Below are positions 55,146 through 64,000 of a stretch of DNA of 64,000 bases, in pieces (position 1 is the first letter of the stretch; each line of letters opens with the position of its first letter). The DNA comes from Maratus speciosus (lineage: Eukaryota > Arthropoda > Arachnida > Araneae > Salticidae): the NCBI GenBank assembly GCA_963932465.1, contig OZ010796.1, positions 73,225,974 to 73,289,973 on the forward strand, read 5' to 3'. The translations under genes were made by a program, and so were the position numbers. A model generated the notes under the pieces. It was not told where the DNA came from and made no database searches. It saw only the letters and a list, made by a program, of their open reading frames with translations.

Positions 55146-57673
55146 CATGAAATGAAGTCAAAATTAAACTAAGTAATAATTCAGGTATCGAAAGGTTTTC
55201 TTTTATACATGGAAATGTTAAAAATCTTACATCGCATTCATTTCGACAGAAAAAATAAAAGGAAAAAGAAGAAAATTAATTTAATGTATGTTTTGCTATT
55301 TAAAGTCAATTTTAGGAAAGCAGAATTTTAATGCAAATTAAAATCTACGGCAGACGACTCTTAACTTGATGGAACAGGCTATTTCGAAAAGCATTTTATA
55401 TTTCAAGCTTATAATTACAAACATTGCATTTTGAAATAATATTAATGTAATTAATATTATTTAATATTTTAAAAATAATATTAATGTGATTAAATTTCTC
55501 ATAATAAAAATGAGGATTTCAAAAATCACATAAAAAAAAATGCTATTAAAAGGTAAAAAGTTGCTGTTTCTCTTGAGTGACATCATTATGGAAAAGTATT
55601 TCTATCTTTGGAGATTTAGCATTTAATTTTAGAGCTTGTGTCATGAGAATGAAATCATTTTAGTACTCTATTTTAGTTAAAGACGTGCTTTATTTTATAA
55701 GTAATGCCATTTTCATCCGTTAAAGTATTTCACGTTTCGGGCCCTGTGAAAAGACGTAAATACTACCCATTTATTAAAGTTATAATAAAAAATATTTTTC
55801 CTTTTAAATTTTAATGAAAATGACACCAACAAACATGTGATGAATCCGCATTATTTTCACATTTCTGCCTTTTTTCAGAACGATGGAGTCATCACTACAG
55901 AAATTGCAGTAATTTCTTTTATTTAATAACTCAGAAATTAATTGAAATTAAAAAATTCTGAATGTTTATATCCTCCTCGCATCCATGAGCATAACATCAA
56001 CCATGATCTGCGGTCAAGCAAAACTAATCTAGACGCTCCGTCATTCGGATTGTAGCTTACAGTACACTGATCTAAATGACAGTGGATTTCCCGTGATATA
56101 ATCTTATTTCACGCGACATAAAGTTGAAAATATTGGTAAAATCTAAAACAGCTTCATAACTATTAAAGGTATGAAGAAAAATCTGCGATACCCTGTATTT
56201 ATGACTGAATAAGTGGATTGCGACCGAGCTTTCCTTAACATAAATTTAAGGATCAGGAAACAGGTTTCTAAGGCCGAAACCGAATTTCGGCAATCTTCTT
56301 ATTTTCGGCCGTAAACGAAAATATCCAAAAAAGTTTTTTTTTAGGTAATTAATAAATACATAAATATACATAACTATTAACTAATTATACGCGGTTATTA
56401 AATATACATAATTATTAATTAATTATACGTGGTTCCCGATTTAGCTCCCTGTGCCTCCGACTAAAAGTTTTTATTTTCATATAAAATAAAATGTAATTAA
56501 TTTATCAACGACGCAGAATGATTTTTCAATTATACGAATTTCATCTAATTAAAAAATGTTTTAGGTATACGAAACTAAAAATTTTCTATTACAGTTAAGT
56601 CTGTAGCTTTTAATGAAAACTTGAAAAGCGTCTTCAAAGTTTAGTCGCATATGAATTGCTTGCTTTATAATTTGCCCTCACGTCTTGAGTCAGTCATAAC
56701 TCATAATTATAAATAGCGAAGTTCATAGCAATAAATGTTACAGTAAAACCTTGCAATATTGATTGAACTGTATTTTTTATTATATTATTTTTATATTTTG
56801 CAAAGCCTTAAATATAGCTTAAATATATTACAAAGTTTTATGTAATTTCAATAAGTATTTAAAAAGTTGTGAGAACTGGAAAACAACATCACTTTTGCCC
56901 TGGCGACGGATATTTTGAAAGGTATAGGACCTCTTAAAAGATTATCTTTTCAATTTTCTTCATTTATATTATGATTTGGATGTTTTTAACAAACGCAAAA
57001 CCTATGTAAAATATACTATAGGCAGACATCTAGACAGATTTTTTTTTTTAAATCTGGTTTGTTTACACGCTTTCTGTGAAGATAAAATTTGTGAACTCCT
57101 GACCTAACAGTTTGATCACTGAAGATTAAAACCAAGACGAAATTTTACAATACAACATCTTGCAGATAACACCTGACAGCCTACACAGATTATCCTATGT
57201 GATAAGACCTTCACACAAGATTGCCAACGAAAATTCATCTTACTAAATGACAAGAAACAAAAACATTAAAACCTTTCTGTGAAACACAGCTTTATATTGA
57301 TTCTATTTGCGATCATTTTGAGTTTACATTTATAATCTTATTTTAAAATTGCGACATTTATTTTAGAATTGCAACACACAAATGCATTAGCAAAAATAAA
57401 ATATGGAAAGGCTGGATGCACTTGTTTACTGTTTCGTTTGCTTCTTGAGAAATACCGGTGTAGATTTCTCTGTTACTTGTCAAGACAGAAGGCTATTGCG
57501 AAATGTTTTCAGACGACCGGTCACGGTTGATAGGAGCGATTTGTTTTTTAAAAATTAAAAAACAAATTCCACGAAACTATCTAGAATTGTTCAGTTTAAA
57601 ATTCTAAACATAATTTATAAAATGTTGTCATTTCTTTTGCCTTTTAAAAATGACAACGAAAAATTACAGACAT
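55146..57673. other. AT-rich spacer, no gene seen
   Basis: No coding exon, RNA or element boundary recognised. A short perfect hairpin (TTTGTTTTTTAA, AAATT, TTAAAAAACAAA) lies near 57541-57569. Confidence 0.4.
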
Positions 57674-58361
57674 CCCCCGACTAACGTAAGTAATGCGTTC
57701 CGTAAAGTTTTACATAACTTGAATTTTACGTAAGTCAAATTTGTAACTTGCTTAGGTAAAATTTTGTAAGAAACTGCAATATTTATTATAAATACAAATA
57801 TAAATATATATAATAAATAATGCATCATGCGACAGTATTTATTCGTATATAAATTATAAAAGCATGAAAAAACATAAAAACAAACTTAAAGAACACTTTT
57901 CAAATATCTTGTAGAATACTTGATTTATAAATATATTATTGAGGAATTGATTTATAACAATTTTGAACCTACATCAAACGACTATAAAAATAAGAAATAA
58001 TTAATGAGGACTCATTTAACCTATTCTCCATGAATTTCTGGCGGCAAGACAAATGAATAGCTCTCACAAAATGAAATAATCCTTGATAAGCGCAAACTGT
58101 ATTTATTATGAATTAGATGACAACTAACAATAAAGGTTAAGTTGTTTTGTTATAGATTTGATGGTTTATACCAAGAAAAATATAACTCTATCTAATATAT
58201 AACCTATATTACGGTTGTGGTTTTTATCTATGTATTTTATTTATAAAATAAATATCAAAGGTATGCAACTGCGTATCAAACGCGCTAATGTGTTTACAAA
58301 TATAATTTTCGAGATTTATTACGTAACTGCGAATTTATGTAAGTCGGGGGGGGGGGGGGGG
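57674..58361. mobile_element. Candidate TIR element ending in CCCCCGACT
   Basis: The left end is CCCCCGACTAACGTAAGTAA. The right end, read inward after a poly-G run, is CCCCCGACTTACATAAATTC. ACGTAAG-type words lie near both ends. The poly-G (58346-58361) hides the exact right border and the target duplication. Confidence 0.5.
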
Positions 58362-60020
58362 TGCCTGTATTTTAAAACTGCTATTTTTGAATAAATTGTC
58401 CAGTGTTAAAAAATTTGAAAGTATTATTCAAAAGTTTGAAAATCAACAAACTAAATGAATTTTATGTCGCGATATTAGAAAAATAAACAAGAGGATGATC
58501 TTTTCTTTTATACTAAATAAATTTAAGATTAGCCCTTAAGGATCCGGAAGTATTTCAAGTTTGCTTCCTACCAGGTCCAAGCTATTTTTCATACGAAGAG
58601 AAACTGCGTACTCAACATTTTTATATCAAGTACAGAAAAGAAAATATTTATATTTTAGTGAAAATTTATTAATATATATTCAGGACAACAAGATAACAAA
58701 ATGATTTAAATTTTATATTCTTTTAGGGTATGGTACCTTTCGAAGCACTCTCCAATATGTATCCCTGGTTTTCTTTTAAGTGGAGCATCCAAACCTAAAT
58801 GTTTGCAAAAATCTATTTCTCGAAAATGTATTTGGGAAAAAGATGGTTACAAGTTATTATAAGTTAAAAAAAGAGGAAAAAAAATTCAAAATGAATTTCG
58901 TGGTCAAAGAAGCACATTATTTTTTTGCCTAAAATAATAAGAAAAACTATAGAAAAACTATTTTTTAAATAGCAAAAAAAAAAAAAAAAAATTTAGGACG
59001 AAACAACGTTGTCAGAGAGTTTTTCTGACAAATTAGTTGGACATGTGGAGTTTTGAATCTAAACTCCTTAATCAAATGTGTGATTCAAAGTATGATGATC
59101 AAGGAGACAAAAATCTCCAGAAAAAAAAAATCACTTTTTTCTTTCTTTTTTTTCTGAAAAAATACTATAGCTTTATGAAAATAAAATAAAGCAAACTGCG
59201 TATAAATGTGATGATCAGATCAAAATATATAAGCTTTTTAGGTCGTACTATCTATGATTGCAGCGTTATTTTCAAAGATTTAAATTCCTCTACCTTAGAG
59301 TGCATTTTTTCAAGATTTATTGCTTTTCAACTGATATATATATATATATATATAAAAGAAAATTATAAAATTTTGTATATTTTCAGTTATATATTCTTTC
59401 AGTTGTCTTTAGGATTTTTCGTTTCGAATGAAACGTTTGTTAATATGATTCTCGTAGTAAAAAATATCCATAAACAAAAAACCTTTTTGTTTCTTTTAAA
59501 AATTATTATTTTTTTTAAATAAATATTTTTGTAAATCCCAATTCTGTTCTGTGCTCAGAATTTTTTTAAAAATAGGCAGATTTTTTTTTTTTTTTTTTCA
59601 GAAGATATATTAAATATTAAACATGGCTAAAATTAAAAATCTTTAATTAAAAAAATAAATAATTTTAAATCTTTTTAAAGAATTTACTTTTAAAAAGAAA
59701 TATATATAATTGTAAATATAAGTTTGAAGAAAAATAATAAGTAAAAAATATATATAAACAATAAAAATAAAAATTTGTGCCCCGGATGAACCTTAACCAT
59801 ATATATTATTTCTGATATAACATCCTATTTTCTACGCACATACAAGACGGACAGCGATGAATGGAGTATCTTACGAAAGGTTTTTGTTCAGGTTTTTATG
59901 ATAATATACTCTTATTTCGCTCCTTCACACCTTAAGATTAAAAATTGCAGTAAAAATTATCAGCAAATAGTAGCATACATATCAAAGACTACAGGTCCAT
60001 TGGTTAATACTAAATGCAAA
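58362..60020. other. AT-rich sequence, probably intron of the RNF217-like gene
   Basis: It lies 3' of the splice donor at 60027 on the minus strand. No exon for the IBR or RING2 domains was found here. A (TA)n run is at 59334-59354. A 104-codon plus-strand frame at 59208-59522 is compositionally AT-driven and not supported. Confidence 0.45.
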
Positions 60021-60021
60021 C

Positions 60022-60027
60022 ACTTAC
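60022..60027 (-). other. 5' splice donor of the RNF217-like exon
   Basis: On the minus strand, exon ATG is followed by GTAAGTG, a near-consensus donor. If read through, the frame meets TAA at once, so the apparent C-terminal FPW and stop are intronic artefacts. The intron has phase 2. Confidence 0.85.
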
Positions 60028-61100
60028 CATGGAAATCTTTGATCGGCAATCTTTGGTTTGTTTGGAATCTTTGTGACATGGCTGCAACGAGGGCATGTTT
60101 TTGTGTGGGAATCTTGATTGGCCAAAACCAATAGTTTATGAAATTTTTCTTTGTCTGCAATACTTAGTTTGGCAGATATTTCGTCTCTATGCACGTAGGA
60201 ATTGCAAGATGTATTGCAGCATTCAATTTTCACTTGACCTTCTTCTATCTTGGATGAGAAATATTTCTGGAGACAGGGTGAACAAGCAGGAAATTGACAG
60301 CAGGCTCTTCGATAAAGCCATTGTGCATCGAAGCATATTCCACAAACATCGAATTCCCATTCTCCCACGGGATAGTGGGGAGACGGCTCCTTGGGAGATA
60401 TATCTTCTGGTAAAAGTTCTAATATGTTTCTTATTTCATGAGGATGCTCCCAGTCAGTCAGATCATGATTGTCCAATAGTCTCTCCAGAACCAGTCTCAT
60501 TTCTGACAATTCTCTGGCAATCACATCGTCTGGAGTCATGAATTCCGAAGAAGTGTAAGTGTTTCGAGGTGCGTTCCTGTTGACAGTATTTGCCGGACGC
60601 TGAGACAGAAAATCATCAAAACCGCCTGGCCATTCAGTGATCAGCGAAGAGGTTCCAGGATCTCTCATGGCTTCTTTCAAAGTGCTCACTCCTACTTTAG
60701 CCCAAAATTGACTCTCATCGTCGCTGGTCAGACTCCAGTTGTCTTCGGGTTCTTCTTTTTGGACAAACGCTTCCGGATCGGATTGTGGATGGTAACGTCC
60801 CAGCTGTAATGGACCTGGACCTGCCGACACTACAAAACAATCGAGAAGAAAATGAATGTGATCCATGGACATGGGTCCATCTAATGGCACTAACCAATTC
60901 TTCATGCTGGAATACTTGAAACGGTAGGGTTTACGTCGAATGCGTCGAGAACCTTTCACATAGAGAGATTTTACAGGTATAGGTAATGGCACAGGCCAAC
61001 TCTTGATGCAATTGGAGGAATCAATGGTATCTTCTTCATCATTTCTGTTTTTATTTTCTTCATCCTCAGCTGCACTGGCACTTATAGTAGATATTTCCAT
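60028..61100 (-). CDS. RNF217: RNF217-like RBR E3 ubiquitin ligase, first coding exon (partial)
   Basis: RBR ligases take ubiquitin from an E2 via RING1 onto a RING2 cysteine and then to substrate. This exon encodes 357 residues plus two bases. Residues 1-35 are acidic and polar. Residues 36-250 lack a known domain but are well composed, with conserved-looking KNWLVPLDGPMSMDHIHFLL at 67-86. RING1 follows: CGIC at 253-256, C267/C268, C273 and C276, then GQVKIECCNTSC at 288-299. TKTCPRCSHVTK at 334-345 starts the RING1-IBR linker and resembles human RNF217. IBR, the catalytic RING2 and any C-terminal membrane segment must lie in later exons, and none was found in the window. The start is the first ATG of an open frame (AAATTATGG). 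An acceptor-like CCTACATCAG lies eight bases upstream, so a non-coding exon may precede it. GC content is much higher than the surroundings. Confidence 0.85.
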
Positions 61101-62578
61101 AATTTAATACTGATGTAGGAACACAGCAACGAGAATCACCAGTCGTTTAATAAATAAACAAAAACATACTTTTTCAGACACGAGAAAATAAATAGTGTGA
61201 CTCGGCGATTATTGGAACTCTTCACTATCAATAATCAATAAAGTATTTGCTTAAAAAAAATCCTATTTAATAATTGCCAGAAATTTACTTTCTAAATAAT
61301 GAAGAGAAATTTCACAAACTATATCAGTAACGCAGTGACTCCAGAAGGAGATAGTAATGTTTTAAAAGAGCAGTAGAAAATCGACACTCTCTCTGCGGAG
61401 AAATGATAATTTGTATCCAGCTGATGTGAAGTAGCGCAGAGAATAAACAGAGTTCCTCTAAATCCGTTTCTCTGCAAGCACCTCTGCAGGGAAATGACGA
61501 TCTGCTCGCTGCGGGATCATGACTGTTACTTCCGACTCTTCGGACAGGTTACCCTGTGTTCAGCAAGGGTTGCTTGTCGCACTCTCCATTCCCGCCAAAT
61601 CACACTACATTTCGCCAAGAAAAAAAAAACGTTGGCTCGCTATTTCGCGGGATGTTTTATGAATGGGAACTATCACGATTTTCTCAGGTTCTTGAGATCA
61701 CGTTGAGCAGCTCGATATTGCTTGATTTTAGCACAATATTAAAAAAATGTTGGAGCTGTAAATATTTCTTCAAATTAAACATTTTTTCAGATCTTTGTTG
61801 TCCAATAAATAGTTTTAATGAAAAATAATTCGAATTTAGTTTAATGAAGACATACTCTTTAAGGATTTTCAAAAAGCTGATTTAAAATACATGTCTTGCG
61901 CGCAGGATTATAAAAAATATATTCGATATATCCACTTAAAATTGGATATATATTTTCTTAAAATATTGTACTTTCACTTCAACCTAAAATAATAATCAAC
62001 TTTCCGGATGAAAATAATTTTTCAGGCCATTAAACAATAAAATACAAAATTTATGATAAAATTTCAATAAACATTTTAAAAATAAATAAAAATAAACTAC
62101 AGGTACTTACTTAAAATAGGTAAATGTTGTAAAAATATATAAAATACAAAATAATACAAAATATTCAGTATCTGTGTTAGTTTTGAAAATAGGATACGCG
62201 CAATGTGATAAATATCTGTTTTGGAAAAAAAAAAAAAAAAAAAAAACAGGAAAGAAAACTCAAGCGTCAAGCATAGATTATGAAACACTTCCCAATACAT
62301 TCAGAATAATGTAAAAAAACTTCGCAGCTTAATAAGTTAAAATAGTATGTCTAATTCAACCCTGTGGAAACGCATAATACATTTGAGAACCCAATTTCAG
62401 CTGATTCCATGTACAGTCGGAAAATTATCCGAATACAAATAATATCAAAAGACGAAACGCAATTTTTCACCTTGATTCAACATATAGTTTGAACATTAAA
62501 ATTCCACAATTTTACTTAAAAGGCGATTAATGTAATGAAAAGATGTTATAAGTTTCAAATATATATTTTGTTTTAAAA
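61101..62578. other. 5' flank of the RNF217-like gene
   Basis: Positions 61380-61620 are GC-richer than the rest and may include the promoter or a non-coding first exon on the minus strand, but no TATA box or initiator could be defined. Frames of 62-90 codons have no recognisable domain. About 62260-62400 resembles one unit of the 41.2-42.3 kb array. Poly-A lies at 62224-62246. Confidence 0.4.
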
Positions 62579-62590
62579 CTTCTTAGTATA

Positions 62591-62618
62591 CTTTCAAACC
62601 TTCCAGGTTCATCTTCAG
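62591..62618 (-). other. Stem-loop motif in Penelope-like 3' region, left arm
   Basis: Mirror of the motif at 63550-63577: CTGAAGATGAACC, TGGA, AGGTTTGAAAG on the minus strand. Confidence 0.35.
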
Positions 62619-62865
62619 AGAATATTTTGATAACTAAATGTTGTTTTATCTGTACAAAATACGTCACTTTGTTTTGAAATCGGGAGAGCTAATAATTAGA
62701 GTTGAAAGTAGAAGTAGCAGTAGTTTCATGGATTGAATTTTAATTAGAGGAAATATATATTATTATTGTTATTTGCAATTCCATTTATTTTATGACATCA
62801 TTTTGTTTTTCATACGTTACTTTCTATGGGTAGAAAAATATTTACTTTAAATTTTAATATTTTTA

Positions 62866-63072
62866 TTACGTCACTTTGTTCAAGTTTTCAGGTTTTATTT
62901 TCAGGATATTGAACCACAAACTGGGGATATTGTACGATAGGGCGTCATTACAAACTTGATTGCTTTTATACAGGATTTCTATTGATTCTCTTATAGTGAA
63001 TGCATAATAACTGGATGTTGGGAATATGATTTTTGCCTGATCAAAATCTATTGCGATATTCTGATTGAAACT
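62866..63072 (-). pseudogene. Penelope-like element ORF, C-terminal fragment (left arm)
   Basis: An open 68-residue minus-strand frame ends in TAA at 62868-62866. It differs from the right arm at a few residues (for example SYYAFTIRES instead of NYYASTIRES, and QVCN instead of QVYN). No stop interrupts it, but the RT and most of the endonuclease are absent. Confidence 0.7.
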
Positions 63073-63096
63073 TTCTGAATTGCTCTCTCTCGTTTA

Positions 63097-63303
63097 AGTT
63101 TCAATCAGAATATCGCAATAGATTTTGATCAGGCAAAAATCATATTCCCAACATCCAATTATTATGCATCCACTATAAGAGAATCAATAGAAATCCTGTA
63201 TAAAAGCAATCAAGTTTATAACGACGCCCTATCGTACAATATCCCCAGTTTGTGGTTCAATATCCTGAAAATAAAACCTGAAAACCTGAACAAAGTGACG
63301 TAA
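63097..63303 (+). pseudogene. Penelope-like element ORF, C-terminal fragment (right arm)
   Basis: The frame reads SFNQNIAIDFDQAKIIF, PTSNYYASTIRESIEILYKS and NQVYNDALSYNIPSLWFNIL before TAA. The pattern A-K-(I/V)-(I/L)-F, Y-x-x-x-x-I-R-E-(S/A)-I-E-I, then a W-x-x-(I/V)-L end is the tail of the GIY-YIG-bearing ORF in Penelope-like elements. Only the end of the ORF is present, joined head-to-head to an inverted copy. Confidence 0.72.
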
Positions 63304-63549
63304 TAAAAATATTAAAATTTAAAGTAAATATTTTTCTACCCATAGAAAGTGACGTATGAAAAACAAAATGATGTCATAAAATAAATGGAATTGTAAATAA
63401 CAATAATAATATATATTTCCTCTAATTAAAATTCAATCCATGAAACTACTGCTACTTCTACTTTCAACTCTAATTATTAGCTCTCCCGATTTCAAAACAA
63501 AGTGACGTATTTTGTATAGATAAACAACATTTAGTTATCAAAATATTCT

Positions 63550-63577
63550 CTGAAGATGAACCTGGAAGGTTTGAAAG
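63550..63577 (+). other. Stem-loop motif in Penelope-like 3' region, right arm
   Basis: CTGAAGATGAACC, TGGA, AGGTTTGAAAG lies about 250 bases after the ORF stop. AACC and GGTT can pair. It resembles the CTGA...GAAA skeleton of hammerhead ribozymes, which Penelope-like elements are known to carry, but it lacks an exact CTGATGA core. Confidence 0.35.
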
Positions 63578-63589
63578 TATACTAAGAAG

Positions 63590-64000
63590 GGGCATTCCAC
63601 GTCAAATCAGGCAGTAAAATGTCAATATGTAACCCACCATCACAGATTTTAATGAAACTGCGTGTGTTTGTTCTTACTATTAAGATATGATCACCAGTAA
63701 TTTTCTTTGCTCCTTGGTGAAATAGTTTCTGAGAAAAAAATTGTCAAAATTTTGAAAAACTGCCGTCAGATGGCATTCTTGATAGCTCAGTTTTCAAATG
63801 TAGCATGTCATATACAATCATATTTCAATATCTACTCTACAAATCATCTTCAAATAATTTATGCACAATATTTAGGGTACGCAGCTTATGAAAAAAATAT
63901 ATTGTTACGCTTATAACATTTTAAGTGTGTCTAAAAAAAATATTTAAACTTTGAAGTCGTGAATTTTTTATGAAAAATAATGCATTAACAAAAAAAGCAT
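63590..64000. other. Window edge, repeat-like start, no gene seen
   Basis: GGGGCATTCCACGTCAAATC directly after the palindrome looks like the start of another interspersed repeat. A 69-codon frame at 63707-63916 has no recognisable domain. Confidence 0.35.

Larger units (their letters stand above)
62579..63589. repeat. 1-kb near-perfect palindrome of two Penelope-like 3' ends
   Basis: Left arm 62579-63072 is the reverse complement of right arm 63097-63589 with few mismatches. The loop is about 24 bp (63073-63096). Both arms encode the same Penelope-like C-terminal fragment, reading outward from the centre. The outermost bases are CTTCTTAGTATAC and GTATACTAAGAAG. Confidence 0.92.

Noticed and set aside
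59208..59522. 104-codon plus-strand frame with YIYIYIYIK
   Set aside because: It is driven by a (TA)n run and AT-rich composition; it lies in the probable intron of the minus-strand ligase gene.
60095..60541. 148-codon plus-strand frame opposite the ligase exon
   Set aside because: It is the antisense shadow of a well-supported coding exon with clear RING motifs.

Overview
This is a low-GC, repeat-dominated stretch of an animal nuclear genome. One cellular gene is recognisable: the first coding exon of an RBR-type E3 ubiquitin ligase most like RNF217, on the minus strand at 60028-61100. It ends at a GT donor and its RING1 resembles animal RNF217. The mix of mariner/Tc1, hAT, pogo-like, TTAA-type and Penelope-like elements suggests an arthropod, possibly an arachnid, but this is inference and no species can be named. 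No operons, CRISPR arrays, rRNA or intact tRNA genes were seen.

The other 60 kb is largely transposable elements, many nested. From the left: a Tc1-like transposase tail (1-395); a small TTAA MITE (799-1006); an inverted-repeat mosaic carrying CRE sites (3185-3975); a ~280-bp tandem array (5386-7290); several TTAA MITEs and a mariner remnant (7553-9767); a long-TIR element (9923-11147); a decayed Penelope-like element with RT and GIY-YIG remnants (11883-12968); a SINE with a 16-bp target duplication (15189-15463); and a nest of five elements (16644-20318) followed by a Tc1-like element that contains a hAT (20336-22841).

From 23 to 46 kb come dispersed repeats, a Tc1-type MITE filled with GTGAC minisatellite (24493-25354), a hAT inside a TTAA MITE inside another TTAA element (27476-28660), a MITE family carrying a tRNA-Thr-like segment (33604-35044, 49835-51252, 53634-54573), a hAT with a transposase remnant (35128-36592), a nearly full-length but dead mariner (38542-39825), and a 2.4-kb TIR element holding a ~160-bp tandem array (40656-43093). 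From 46 to 55 kb come further palindromic and TTAA MITEs and another hAT (51326-52493). The right edge holds a ~1-kb almost perfect palindrome built from two head-to-head Penelope-like 3' ends (62579-63589).

The strongest pattern is about twenty elements or fragments flanked by TTAA. Several share one architecture, a short TIR followed by a hairpin that starts 17-19 bp from one TTAA, although the hairpin sequences differ. Three TTAA insertions can be proved from uninterrupted related sequence elsewhere in the same window. hAT insertions are likewise proved by 8-bp target duplications. The window reads as a mobile-element record around one host gene rather than as a set of cooperating genes.
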